A DNA stretch of 21,446 nucleotides from Thermaceae bacterium. GTDB taxonomy: Bacteria; Deinococcota; Deinococci; Deinococcales; Marinithermaceae. The stretch is taken from contig JALSQD010000002.1 of assembly GCA_026985615.1 (NCBI GenBank), positions 1 through 21,446 of the forward strand. The letters run 5' to 3'. A model generated the notes under the pieces. It worked only from the letters and a program-made list of their open reading frames with translations, made no database searches and was not told where the DNA came from. Each line of letters starts with the position of its first letter. Position 1 is the first letter of the stretch. Of this stretch, positions 15,040 to 21,087 are shown piece by piece. Position numbers and translations under genes: made by a program.

Positions 15040-15809
15040 TGCGAGGTTCGCCGCTGGCCCTCTTCGCCCTCTACGCCCGGGCGGTGCTGCGCAACCCCTG
15101 GAGCTGGGCGCCGCTCGTGGTGCTGCCGGTGGTGGCGCTGGTCTTCGCCGCGCGCGGTCAGGCCGCGGGGCTGGTGAGCGTCTTTTCGCTGGCGTTGCTG
15201 GCGCTGCCGCCCTTGTGGATCGCGCTGGTGGTTCCGCTCCTGGCCGAGCGTGAGGAGTGGGCCTTTTGGGCCGCTTTTCCCGGCAAGGCGGCGCGGCTTT
15301 TTCGCTCGGGCGCGGCGGGGGCGGCCCTCGGGCTCATGGGCCCGGTGGTGGCGGGGGCCGGGGCGGCGGCGTGGCTGCTAGGCGCGGGCGCGGCCGAAAC
15401 CTGGCGGCTTGCCGGCCTGCTCGCGCTCGTGACGGTCTATTGGGTGGGCGTCGCCGCGCTGGCCGCGGCGCTGGCCGCCGAGCCTGCGCGGGCGCTGGGG
15501 CTGGCGCTGGCCTTCTGGGCGGTTCTGGTGCTGCTCTACGAGCCGGTGGTGGTGGGGCTCGCGGTCGCCTTCGCCGCCTGGCCGCTCGAGCTTCCGCTGC
15601 TCGCGGCCATCTTCGCCAACCCCATGGAACTGGCGCGGGTGAGCCTGCTCAAGGCGCTCGAGGTGCCGGTGCTCGTGGGGCCGGTGGGTTATCTGCTTGA
15701 CCGGCTGCTGGGCGGCTGGGGAACCGGCGGCCTGCTCGCCACCTTCGCCGTCTGGATCGGGCTCTTCTTTGCGACCGCGGGCTGGATCTTTGCCCGGCGA
15801 GACCGCTAG
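15039..15809 (+). CDS. nosY: ABC transporter permease, NosY-like
   Basis: 256 residues, about six membrane helices, small loops. NosY forms the membrane part of the NosDFY complex. Family-like features are the amphipathic LRNPWSW near the N-terminus, the cytoplasmic loop PLLAEREEWAFWAAFPG (NosY and relatives have a similar REE/RE element), and NPMELARVSLL before the last helices, corresponding to the NPxxxxR segment of NosY. Its ATG overlaps the nosL TGA. Last gene of the cluster, followed by a strong terminator at 15825. The call rests on fold, motif and position together. Confidence 0.83.
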   Translation: MRGSPLALFALYARAVLRNPWSWAPLVVLPVVALVFAARGQAAGLVSVFSLALLALPPLWIALVVPLLAEREEWAFWAAFPGKAARLFRSGAAGAALGLMGPVVAGAGAAAWLLGAGAAETWRLAGLLALVTVYWVGVAALAAALAAEPARALGLALAFWAVLVLLYEPVVVGLAVAFAAWPLELPLLAAIFANPMELARVSLLKALEVPVLVGPVGYLLDRLLGGWGTGGLLATFAVWIGLFFATAGWIFARRDR

Positions 15810-15824
15810 TCGCAGCAAAAGTGC

Positions 15825-15854
15825 GCGCCCCGGCTTTTGCCGGGGCGCTTTTTT
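15825..15854 (+). terminator. Intrinsic terminator of the nos cluster
   Basis: A perfect 10-bp GC stem (GCGCCCCGGC with its complement) with a TTTT loop, followed directly by six T. The last T is also the final base of the tRNA gene on the other strand. On the leftward strand the same hairpin is followed by TTTT after four bases, so it may weakly terminate the tRNA transcript too. Confidence 0.9.
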
Positions 15855-15930
15855 GGTGGGCGGTAGAGGACTTGAACCTCCGACCTCTCGCGTGTGAAGC
15901 GAGCGCTCTAGCCATCTGAGCTAACCGCCC
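15854..15930 (-). tRNA. tRNA-Val (anticodon CAC)
   Basis: 77 nt including an encoded CCA end. Acceptor stem GGGCGGT pairs with ACCGCCC. The D arm has GCTC/GAGC. The anticodon stem CTCGC/GCGAG encloses loop TTCACAC, giving anticodon CAC, which reads valine codon GTG. There is a normal variable region, and the T arm is GGAGG-TTCAAGT-CCTCT with one G-T pair. No intron. It has its own promoter upstream and faces the nos cluster. Confidence 0.97.
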
Positions 15931-15941
15931 GCGCGAACTTT

Positions 15942-15971
15942 AAGCTAGCACGCCGGCGCGTGGGGTGTCAA
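15942..15971 (-). promoter_or_regulatory. Promoter of tRNA-Val
   Basis: Read leftward, a perfect -35 TTGACA (15971-15966) and -10 TAGCTT (15947-15942) are 18 bp apart, ending 11 bp before the 5' end of the tRNA. This is the only promoter in the window with a full consensus -35 box, as expected of a strongly expressed stable-RNA gene. Confidence 0.75.
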
Positions 15972-16026
15972 GGCGGATTTCGCGCCGGGAACGGCTTTCT
16001 GGTTGGGCTGGGGTAGCATGGGGGGC

Positions 16027-16812
16027 ATGGGTTTGGACTTCGTTTTTAAGGTGGCGGCGCGCCCGCCCTTGGTGCTGGGGGTGGACCCGCGTCCGGCGTG
16101 GCATCCTGGGTCGGAGCCGCTCGTGCACTTGGAGCGCTACGCCGCGGAGCTGATGGAGGCGCTGGCCGCGGACCTGGCCGCGGTCAAGTTCCAGTACGCC
16201 TTCTTCGAGGCGCTGGGCGGGACCGGCTGGGAACTGCTCGAGCGCCTCGTCGCCACCGCGCGGGTGCTGGGGCTGCCGGTAATCCACGACGCCAAGCGCG
16301 GTGACATCGGCTCCACCGCGGAGGCCTACGCCCGCGCCACCCTCGCGCGCTGGTCCGGCAGCGCCCTGACGGTAAACCCCTACCTGGGCGGGGACGCGCT
16401 GGCGCCCTTCTTCGAGGCCGCGGCCGCCAGCGGTGGCGCGGTCTTCGTGCTGGTCAAGACCTCGAACCCCGGCTCGGCCGACCTGCAGGACCTGGACGTG
16501 GGCGGGAGGCCTCTGTACCTGCGCGTCGCCGAGCGCTTGGCCGGCTGGGCCGAGGCCTGGACCGCGGAGCCCTGGAGCCGGGTAGGGGCCGTCGTCGGCG
16601 GCACCCACCCCGGCGCCCTCGAAGCGCTGCGCCCGCTCCTGCCCCGAAGCCTCTTCCTGGTGCCGGGGCTGGGGGCGCAGGGGGCCGAGCCGCGCCCGGG
16701 CGCGGGGCTTTTGTGGTCGGCCTCGCGCAGCCTCTTCTACCCGGGCGGACGGCCCGACCTGGACGCGGCCCGGCGTCAGGCCGAGGCCTACCGGCGCGCG
16801 CTCGCCGGGTAG
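16027..16812 (+). CDS. pyrF: Orotidine 5'-phosphate decarboxylase (type 2)
   Basis: Converts OMP to UMP, the last step of de novo pyrimidine synthesis. 261 residues from ATG 16027. The catalytic array is K54 in VKFQYAFFE and DAKRGDIGST (D88, K90, D93), followed by NPYLGGDAL and the phosphate-binding end LVPGLGAQG. Sequence and length fit the type 2 group. Two starts are possible: ATG 16018 adds three residues (MGG); ATG 16027 is preferred because TAGCAT lies exactly 7 nt before it, the leaderless pattern used here. pyrE follows 9 bp downstream. Confidence 0.95.
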   Translation: MGLDFVFKVAARPPLVLGVDPRPAWHPGSEPLVHLERYAAELMEALAADLAAVKFQYAFFEALGGTGWELLERLVATARVLGLPVIHDAKRGDIGSTAEAYARATLARWSGSALTVNPYLGGDALAPFFEAAAASGGAVFVLVKTSNPGSADLQDLDVGGRPLYLRVAERLAGWAEAWTAEPWSRVGAVVGGTHPGALEALRPLLPRSLFLVPGLGAQGAEPRPGAGLLWSASRSLFYPGGRPDLDAARRQAEAYRRALAG

Positions 16813-16821
16813 GATGGACGC

Positions 16822-17373
16822 GTGGACGTTCTGGAGCTTTACCGCAAGACCGGCGCCCTGCTCGAAGGGCACTTCCTGCTGCGCAGTGGCAAGCACTCGC
16901 CCTTCTTCCTGCAATCCGCGGCGTTGTTGCAGCACCCGCTCTACGCCGAGGCCGTGGGCGAAGCCATTGCCGAGCGCTTCGAAGACGAGCGCGTGGACTT
17001 CGTGATCGGTCCGGCGATCGGCGGGGTGGTGCTGAGTTTCGTGGTGGCGCGGGCGCTGGGCGCGCGGGCCGTCTTCGCCGAGAAGACGGACGGGGGCGGC
17101 ATGACGATCCGACCGGGGCTCGAGGCGAAGGCGGGTGACCGCTTCCTGGCGGTGGAGGACGTGGTCACCACCGGCGGCTCGCTCCGCCGCGCCATCGCCG
17201 CCGCCGAGGCGCGGGGCGCCGCGGTCGTGGCGGCCGCCGCCATCATCGACCGCAGCGGTGGCGCGGCCCGCTTCGGGGTGCCCTTCGAGGCGCTGGCCCG
17301 TTTCGACGTGCCGATCTACGAGCCCGATGCCTGCCCGCTGTGCCGCGCGGGCGTGCCGCTCGAGGTGGTATAG
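16822..17373 (+). CDS. pyrE: Orotate phosphoribosyltransferase
   Basis: Joins orotate to PRPP to give OMP, the substrate of the preceding PyrF. 183 residues from GTG 16822. Motifs: HFLLRSGKHSPFF (substrate loop), VIGPAIGGVVLSF, FAEKTDGGGM (catalytic Lys loop), and the PRPP-binding signature FLAVEDVVTTGGS. A C-terminal CPLC pair resembles the Thermus/archaeal short PyrE form. The stop codon is followed directly by the ATG of the next gene. Confidence 0.95.
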   Translation: MDVLELYRKTGALLEGHFLLRSGKHSPFFLQSAALLQHPLYAEAVGEAIAERFEDERVDFVIGPAIGGVVLSFVVARALGARAVFAEKTDGGGMTIRPGLEAKAGDRFLAVEDVVTTGGSLRRAIAAAEARGAAVVAAAAIIDRSGGAARFGVPFEALARFDVPIYEPDACPLCRAGVPLEVV

Positions 17374-18423
17374 ATGCGCATGCGAGGCGTTTGGACGTTG
17401 GGGACGGTGGTCTTGTTACTCGCTTCCTTGGGTTGGGCGCAGGCCGCGGATCCGGTGGCGCTGGCGCGCCAGGCGGTGGAGGCGTGGCAGGCGGGCGAAC
17501 TCACGCCCAAGCTAGACCTGCGCGCGCTCGAAGGCAAGAGCCCCGAGGAGGTCGCCGACTGGCTGCGCAAGACCTTCGCCTTCCCGCCGCCCCCGCCCGG
17601 GCTCGAGGTCAACCTCGTCGAACCCGAGGTGGAGGAGACCCCCGCGGGCACCCAGGTGCGCTTTCCCGCGGTGAGCGGACCCGACGGCGGCGAGGTGGTG
17701 GTCACGGTGAGCGACGGCCAGGTGCAACGGATCGCCTGGCGGCCTTCCGGAGGTCTGCTGCCCCCCTGGGTGAAGAGCGACGCGGCCCACCTGGTCTTCG
17801 CCGCGGCGAGCCTGCTGCTCCTCTTCAACCTCTTCGGTGGGGGCGTCGTGCGGTTGTGGCACGCGGCCTGGGCCATGCTGGGGCGCTATCGCAAGCTCTA
17901 CCTTTTCACCAACCTGCTGCTCTACGGCCTCTTCGTGCTGGGCGCGGCGCTCGCCTACGGGATGCCTGACCTGGCGCGGGCGATGCAGGAGGCGGTGGGC
18001 GGCGCGATCGAGACGATCGGGCTCGACACCAGCGCCCAGAAAGGTGTCACGGGTCTGGCCTGGACGATCTTTTACTGGAACTTTACCCACGGCCTTCTCC
18101 TCACCAGCTTCCTGCCGGCCTTTTTCCTGGGGGTGCCGGCGCTCCTCATCAACGCCGCCCGTTACTACGTCTTCGGCTTCGCCCTCAGCCCAGCGGTCAT
18201 CCCCTGGAGCGTCTACGTCTGGCACCTGCCCACCCTCGTCATCGAGTTGCAGGCCTACATCCTGGTGACCTTCGGGGGGCTGGTGCTGCTGGTGGAGACG
18301 CTCAAGGGGCGCGGGTTCCGGGCCGGGTTGCAGCTGCTCGGGCTCACGCTACTCCTCGGCACGCTCTTTTTGATCGCGGGGGCCTGGTACGAGGCCTTCG
18401 AGCTGCTCTACCTCTTGAGGTGA
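17374..18423 (+). CDS. SpoIIM-like membrane protein with secreted N-terminal region
   Basis: 349 residues. Signal peptide about 1-24 (cleavage near WAQAADP), an outside region about 26-130 without a domain I recognise, then a membrane part with about five to six helices (137-158, 176-196, 237-258, 285-307, 318-338). The last half resembles the stage II sporulation protein M family: LPAFFLGVPALLINAARYYVFGFAL, HLPTLVIELQAYILVTFGGL and the ending GAWYEAFELL (family: EaF/EAfit). SpoIIM-family proteins are common in non-sporulating bacteria with unknown roles. ATG begins right after the pyrE TAG; GAGGTGG upstream is the ribosome site. Family call moderately sure; function unknown. Confidence 0.65.
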   Translation: MRMRGVWTLGTVVLLLASLGWAQAADPVALARQAVEAWQAGELTPKLDLRALEGKSPEEVADWLRKTFAFPPPPPGLEVNLVEPEVEETPAGTQVRFPAVSGPDGGEVVVTVSDGQVQRIAWRPSGGLLPPWVKSDAAHLVFAAASLLLLFNLFGGGVVRLWHAAWAMLGRYRKLYLFTNLLLYGLFVLGAALAYGMPDLARAMQEAVGGAIETIGLDTSAQKGVTGLAWTIFYWNFTHGLLLTSFLPAFFLGVPALLINAARYYVFGFALSPAVIPWSVYVWHLPTLVIELQAYILVTFGGLVLLVETLKGRGFRAGLQLLGLTLLLGTLFLIAGAWYEAFELLYLLR

Positions 18424-18426
18424 GGC

Positions 18427-19404
18427 GTGAAAATCGCGGTTCTGGGAGCGGGCGGTTGGGGCACCGCGCTGGCGGTGGTGCTGGCGCGCGCCGGTCACGA
18501 GGTGTGGCTGTGGGCGCGGCGTTGTGAACTGGCGGAGGCGCTCGAGCTCAACCGCGAGAACGCCGACTACCTCCCGGGCGTGCGCTTGCCCAAGGGGGTG
18601 CGCCCGGTCTGCAGCGGCGAGCGGGCGCTTGCGGAGGTGGCGTTTGCGGTGGTGGCGGTGCCCGCGCGGGGGGTGCGCACCGTGCTCGCCGGGCTGCCGC
18701 CCGCGCCCGCCTACGTCTCGGCGGTCAAGGGCGTGCGCTTCCGCGAGGGGCGGCTCTTGCGAATCTCGCAGGTGATGGCCCGGATCGTGCCGGACGCGGC
18801 GCTGGCGGTGCTCTCAGGGCCGAACCTGGCGCTCGAGGTGGCACGGGGGCTGCCCGCCGCGGCGGTGGTCGCGAGCGCGAGCGCGGGGCTGGCGGCGGGG
18901 GTACAGCAGGCCTTTGGGAACACCTCCTTGCGCGTCTACACCTCGGACGACGTGGCGGGGGTGGAGCTGGGCGGCGCGCTCAAGAACGTCATGGCGCTGG
19001 CGGCGGGGATGGCCGACGGTCTCGAGCTCGGGGACAACGCCAAGGCCGCACTGCTCACCCGTGGCCTGCGGGAGATGGTCCGCTTCGGCACTGCCCACGG
19101 CGGCCGCACGGCGACCTTCTATGGCCTCTCGGGTCTGGGCGACCTGCTGGCGACCGCGGTGAGTCCGCTCTCGCGCAACCGCAGCGCCGGCGAGCGCCTG
19201 GCCCGGGGTGCGACGCTGGCGGAGCTCGAGGCGGGCCGACAGGTGGTCGAGGGCGTCTACACCACCGCGGCGCTGCACGAGTGGGCGCGGCAGAGCGGGG
19301 AAGACCTGCCCATCACCGAGGCGGTCTGGCGCGTGGTCTACCACGGCGCCGATCCCCACGTGGTGCTCGAGGAGCTGATGCGGCGCGCGCCCAAGACGGA
19401 GTGA
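18427..19404 (+). CDS. gpsA: Glycerol-3-phosphate dehydrogenase [NAD(P)+]
   Basis: Reduces dihydroxyacetone phosphate to sn-glycerol 3-phosphate for membrane lipid synthesis. 325 residues from GTG 18427, three bases after the previous stop, with GAGG upstream. N-terminal NAD(P)-binding loop GAGGWGTAL (7-15), SGPN (130-133), predicted catalytic K186 in GALKNVMALAAGMADGL, and the C-terminal domain motif GLSGLGDLLATA with SRNR (substrate phosphate). All key residues present. Last gene of the pyrF operon. Confidence 0.97.
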   Translation: MKIAVLGAGGWGTALAVVLARAGHEVWLWARRCELAEALELNRENADYLPGVRLPKGVRPVCSGERALAEVAFAVVAVPARGVRTVLAGLPPAPAYVSAVKGVRFREGRLLRISQVMARIVPDAALAVLSGPNLALEVARGLPAAAVVASASAGLAAGVQQAFGNTSLRVYTSDDVAGVELGGALKNVMALAAGMADGLELGDNAKAALLTRGLREMVRFGTAHGGRTATFYGLSGLGDLLATAVSPLSRNRSAGERLARGATLAELEAGRQVVEGVYTTAALHEWARQSGEDLPITEAVWRVVYHGADPHVVLEELMRRAPKTE

Positions 19405-19429
19405 GTCGTTCGGCTCGCTCGACTCTTTT
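19403..19429 (+). terminator. Possible terminator after gpsA
   Basis: GAGTCG and CGACTC form a 6-bp stem with an 11-nt loop, followed by TTTT. The stem begins inside the gpsA stop codon. It is weaker than the other two terminators in the window. Confidence 0.4.
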
Positions 19430-19665
19430 CCGGGTCGGATCGGCAGCCGCGCGCGAATAAAGGGCGGCTGGATGGCGCCCTGTGTGTCTTGGGGCGCAGG
19501 TTTCGCTTTGCTGGAAGTCTACTGTTGCTTCGAGGCTTGCGCTCGCCGCGCACCACATGCTCGCCGGCTGGCCCGAGATTTCATCCCGGTGGAAAGGCCG
19601 CTTGCGAGGGCGAAGGTGCAGAAGCGACAGGGCCGGCTCGGATGAAGCTGCTCATAAATGACCAC

Positions 19666-19694
19666 AATGTTTTTTTAATTAAAACGCTAACATT
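19666..19694. repeat. Nested palindromes upstream of the ankyrin gene
   Basis: AATGTT and AACATT are inverted copies 17 nt apart; between them lies the 12-nt perfect palindrome TTTTAATTAAAA (19673-19684). In a GC-rich genome this is a striking AT-rich symmetric element, operator-like or UP-element-like. Role is inferred from position only. Confidence 0.5.
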
Positions 19695-19715
19695 TACCAG
19701 TAATCGTTGGAAAAG

Positions 19716-19742
19716 GTTTCATATATAATCTTTTTATGAAAC
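19716..19742. repeat. Inverted repeat enclosing the ankyrin promoter and start codon
   Basis: GTTTCAT and ATGAAAC are perfect 7-bp inverted copies with a 13-nt spacer that contains the TATAAT box. The right arm includes the ATG start codon. A protein bound here would block the promoter directly, so it is a candidate operator. Confidence 0.5.
19724..19729 (+). promoter_or_regulatory. Consensus -10 box of the ankyrin gene (leaderless)
   Basis: TATAAT, a perfect consensus -10, is followed by CTTTTT and the ATG. No ribosome binding site fits between, so the mRNA would start at the ATG. No good -35 box lies at 16-18 bp. Confidence 0.7.
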
Positions 19743-20818
19743 ATCGCTTACGTGGCTGGCTGCTTCTTCTGGTGGCGGTGATGTTGTTTGGTGCGGCCGC
19801 CGCCGACAGCCAACGCTTGCTCGATCATGAATTCTGGGCGCGCGCGGACTACGGCGCGGTTTACTTCGCCATCGTGCGCATGGGGGAGGACGTAAACCAG
19901 CGCGATGATTTCGGGGTGACCCCGCTCCACCTTGCCGTCGCCAACAGCGCCGACCCAGTGGTGATTCGATTGCTGCTCGAGCACGGGGCGCGGGTGGGGG
20001 CGGTGGACGACCGCGGTTGGACGCCCCTGCACGCGGGTGCGGCCTTCGGCCCCAACCCTGAGGTGCTGCGGGTGCTGGTGGAGGCGGGGGCGCGGCCCAA
20101 CGCCCAGAACGAACGCGGCTGGACCCCTCTGCACGTGGCGGCCGCCTACAACTCCAACCCCGAGGCGGTTCGCGTACTGGTCGATCTCGGAGCCAACGTG
20201 CAGGCGCTGGCCTGGCGCGGCTGGAGGGAGATCGCGCTGGATCGCCTGAACCTGAATTCGTCGCAGCGGGTATACGTCATGGCCCGGAGCAAGCTCGCGG
20301 TGGGCTACGAGTGGGGTTTCACGCCCCTGCACGCGGCCGCTGCGGCGAGTGAAAACCCCGAGGTCGTGCGAGAGCTGGTGCGTTTGGGCGCAAAGGTCAA
20401 CTCCCCCACCCTCGAAGGGTTTACCCCCATGCACGCGGCGGCGGTCTACAACGAGCACCAGGAGGTGCTGCGTACCCTGGGGCTCTTGGGGGCCGGTTTG
20501 GACGCCCGGAACGTTAACGGCATGGCGCCGCTCCACTTCGCGGTGGGATTCCGTTTTCTCAATCCCGAAGGGGCGCGCACCCTCCTCGAGATGGGAGCGG
20601 ACCCCAACGTGCAGGACCGCGACGGCTGGACCCCCTTGCATTACGCCGTATGGGAGGAGCCCACGCCCGAGGCCGCGCTACTGTTGCTCGCGTTTGGCGC
20701 CGACCCCGGCCTGCGCACCGTGGACGGGCTGACCGCCTGGGACCTGGCGCAGCGGAACGACCGCTTGCGCGTCCATGAAGACTTCGGACGCCTGCGCCGC
20801 GCGTTGCGGGCGCCCTAG
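19736..20818 (+). CDS. Secreted ankyrin-repeat protein
   Basis: 360 residues. Signal peptide about 1-23 (LLLLVAVMLFGAAAADS), then nine ankyrin-type repeats starting near residues 60, 94, 128, 162, 194, 228, 262, 297 and 331. Most are 34 residues, one more than the usual 33, with the extra residue in an xNPE turn (GPNPEV, NSNPEA, SENPEV, LNPEGA). Core motif GWTPLH or GFTPLH is well kept except in the fourth repeat (162-193), which has lost it. Ankyrin arrays bind partner proteins; being exported, this one would act outside the cytoplasm. The partner is unknown and the neighbours give no clue. It ends exactly where the convergent small gene ends, with no gap. Confidence 0.9.
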   Translation: MKHRLRGWLLLLVAVMLFGAAAADSQRLLDHEFWARADYGAVYFAIVRMGEDVNQRDDFGVTPLHLAVANSADPVVIRLLLEHGARVGAVDDRGWTPLHAGAAFGPNPEVLRVLVEAGARPNAQNERGWTPLHVAAAYNSNPEAVRVLVDLGANVQALAWRGWREIALDRLNLNSSQRVYVMARSKLAVGYEWGFTPLHAAAAASENPEVVRELVRLGAKVNSPTLEGFTPMHAAAVYNEHQEVLRTLGLLGAGLDARNVNGMAPLHFAVGFRFLNPEGARTLLEMGADPNVQDRDGWTPLHYAVWEEPTPEAALLLLAFGADPGLRTVDGLTAWDLAQRNDRLRVHEDFGRLRRALRAP

Positions 20819-21085
20819 TCAGCGTTCGTCGAACTCGTTCGGGGGGTAATCGCTCTGGATGTGCTGCACCTTGAGCGTAGCCCCCACCCACTCGCGGATC
20901 AGCTCGTCGTAGAGCTCGGGTGCGACCTCGGGCCTGAGCGCCTCGATGGTCTCGCGCGCCTGGTCGAGGATGGCCTCGGCCTCCTCGAAGTCGCGGTCCT
21001 TGACCGCCTTTTCCTCGGCATGGACCAGCATGGTACGGAAGAGTACCAGGTTGTCGAGTACGTTCAGCGATTCGTGTTTGCCCAT
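20819..21085 (-). CDS. Small helical protein of unknown function
   Basis: 88 residues, soluble, acidic and mostly helical (AEEKAVKDRDFEEAEAILDQARETI), no signal peptide or known motif. I do not recognise the family. The ATG at 21085 lies two bases after the stop of the hydrolase gene, with CGGAG 7 nt upstream, so the two are translated together. The same open frame extends upstream, but that part is antisense-frame material within the hydrolase gene. The two-residue spacing is the only hint of a shared role. Confidence 0.75.
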   Translation of the reverse strand: MGKHESLNVLDNLVLFRTMLVHAEEKAVKDRDFEEAEAILDQARETIEALRPEVAPELYDELIREWVGATLKVQHIQSDYPPNEFDER

Positions 21086-21087
21086 GG

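Larger units (their letters stand above)
19405..19735. other. 331-bp non-coding region between gpsA and the ankyrin gene
   Basis: The first 25 bp hold the possible gpsA terminator. About 19430-19655 is GC-rich with no gene, RNA or known riboswitch that I can recognise; short open frames there (such as 19489-19728) lack homology and a ribosome site. From about 19655 to 19735 base composition changes sharply to AT-rich, with two inverted repeats and a consensus -10 box for the ankyrin gene. Confidence 0.6.

Noticed and set aside
19540..19655. Possible cobalamin-type riboswitch (CCCGGTGGAAAGGCC stretch)
   Set aside because: It lacks the conserved B12-box and the core pairings, and the downstream gene is not a B12 or cobalt gene.
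19489..19728. 79-codon open frame before the ankyrin gene
   Set aside because: No ribosome site, runs through the AT-rich promoter region, and the translation is mixed composition with no pattern.
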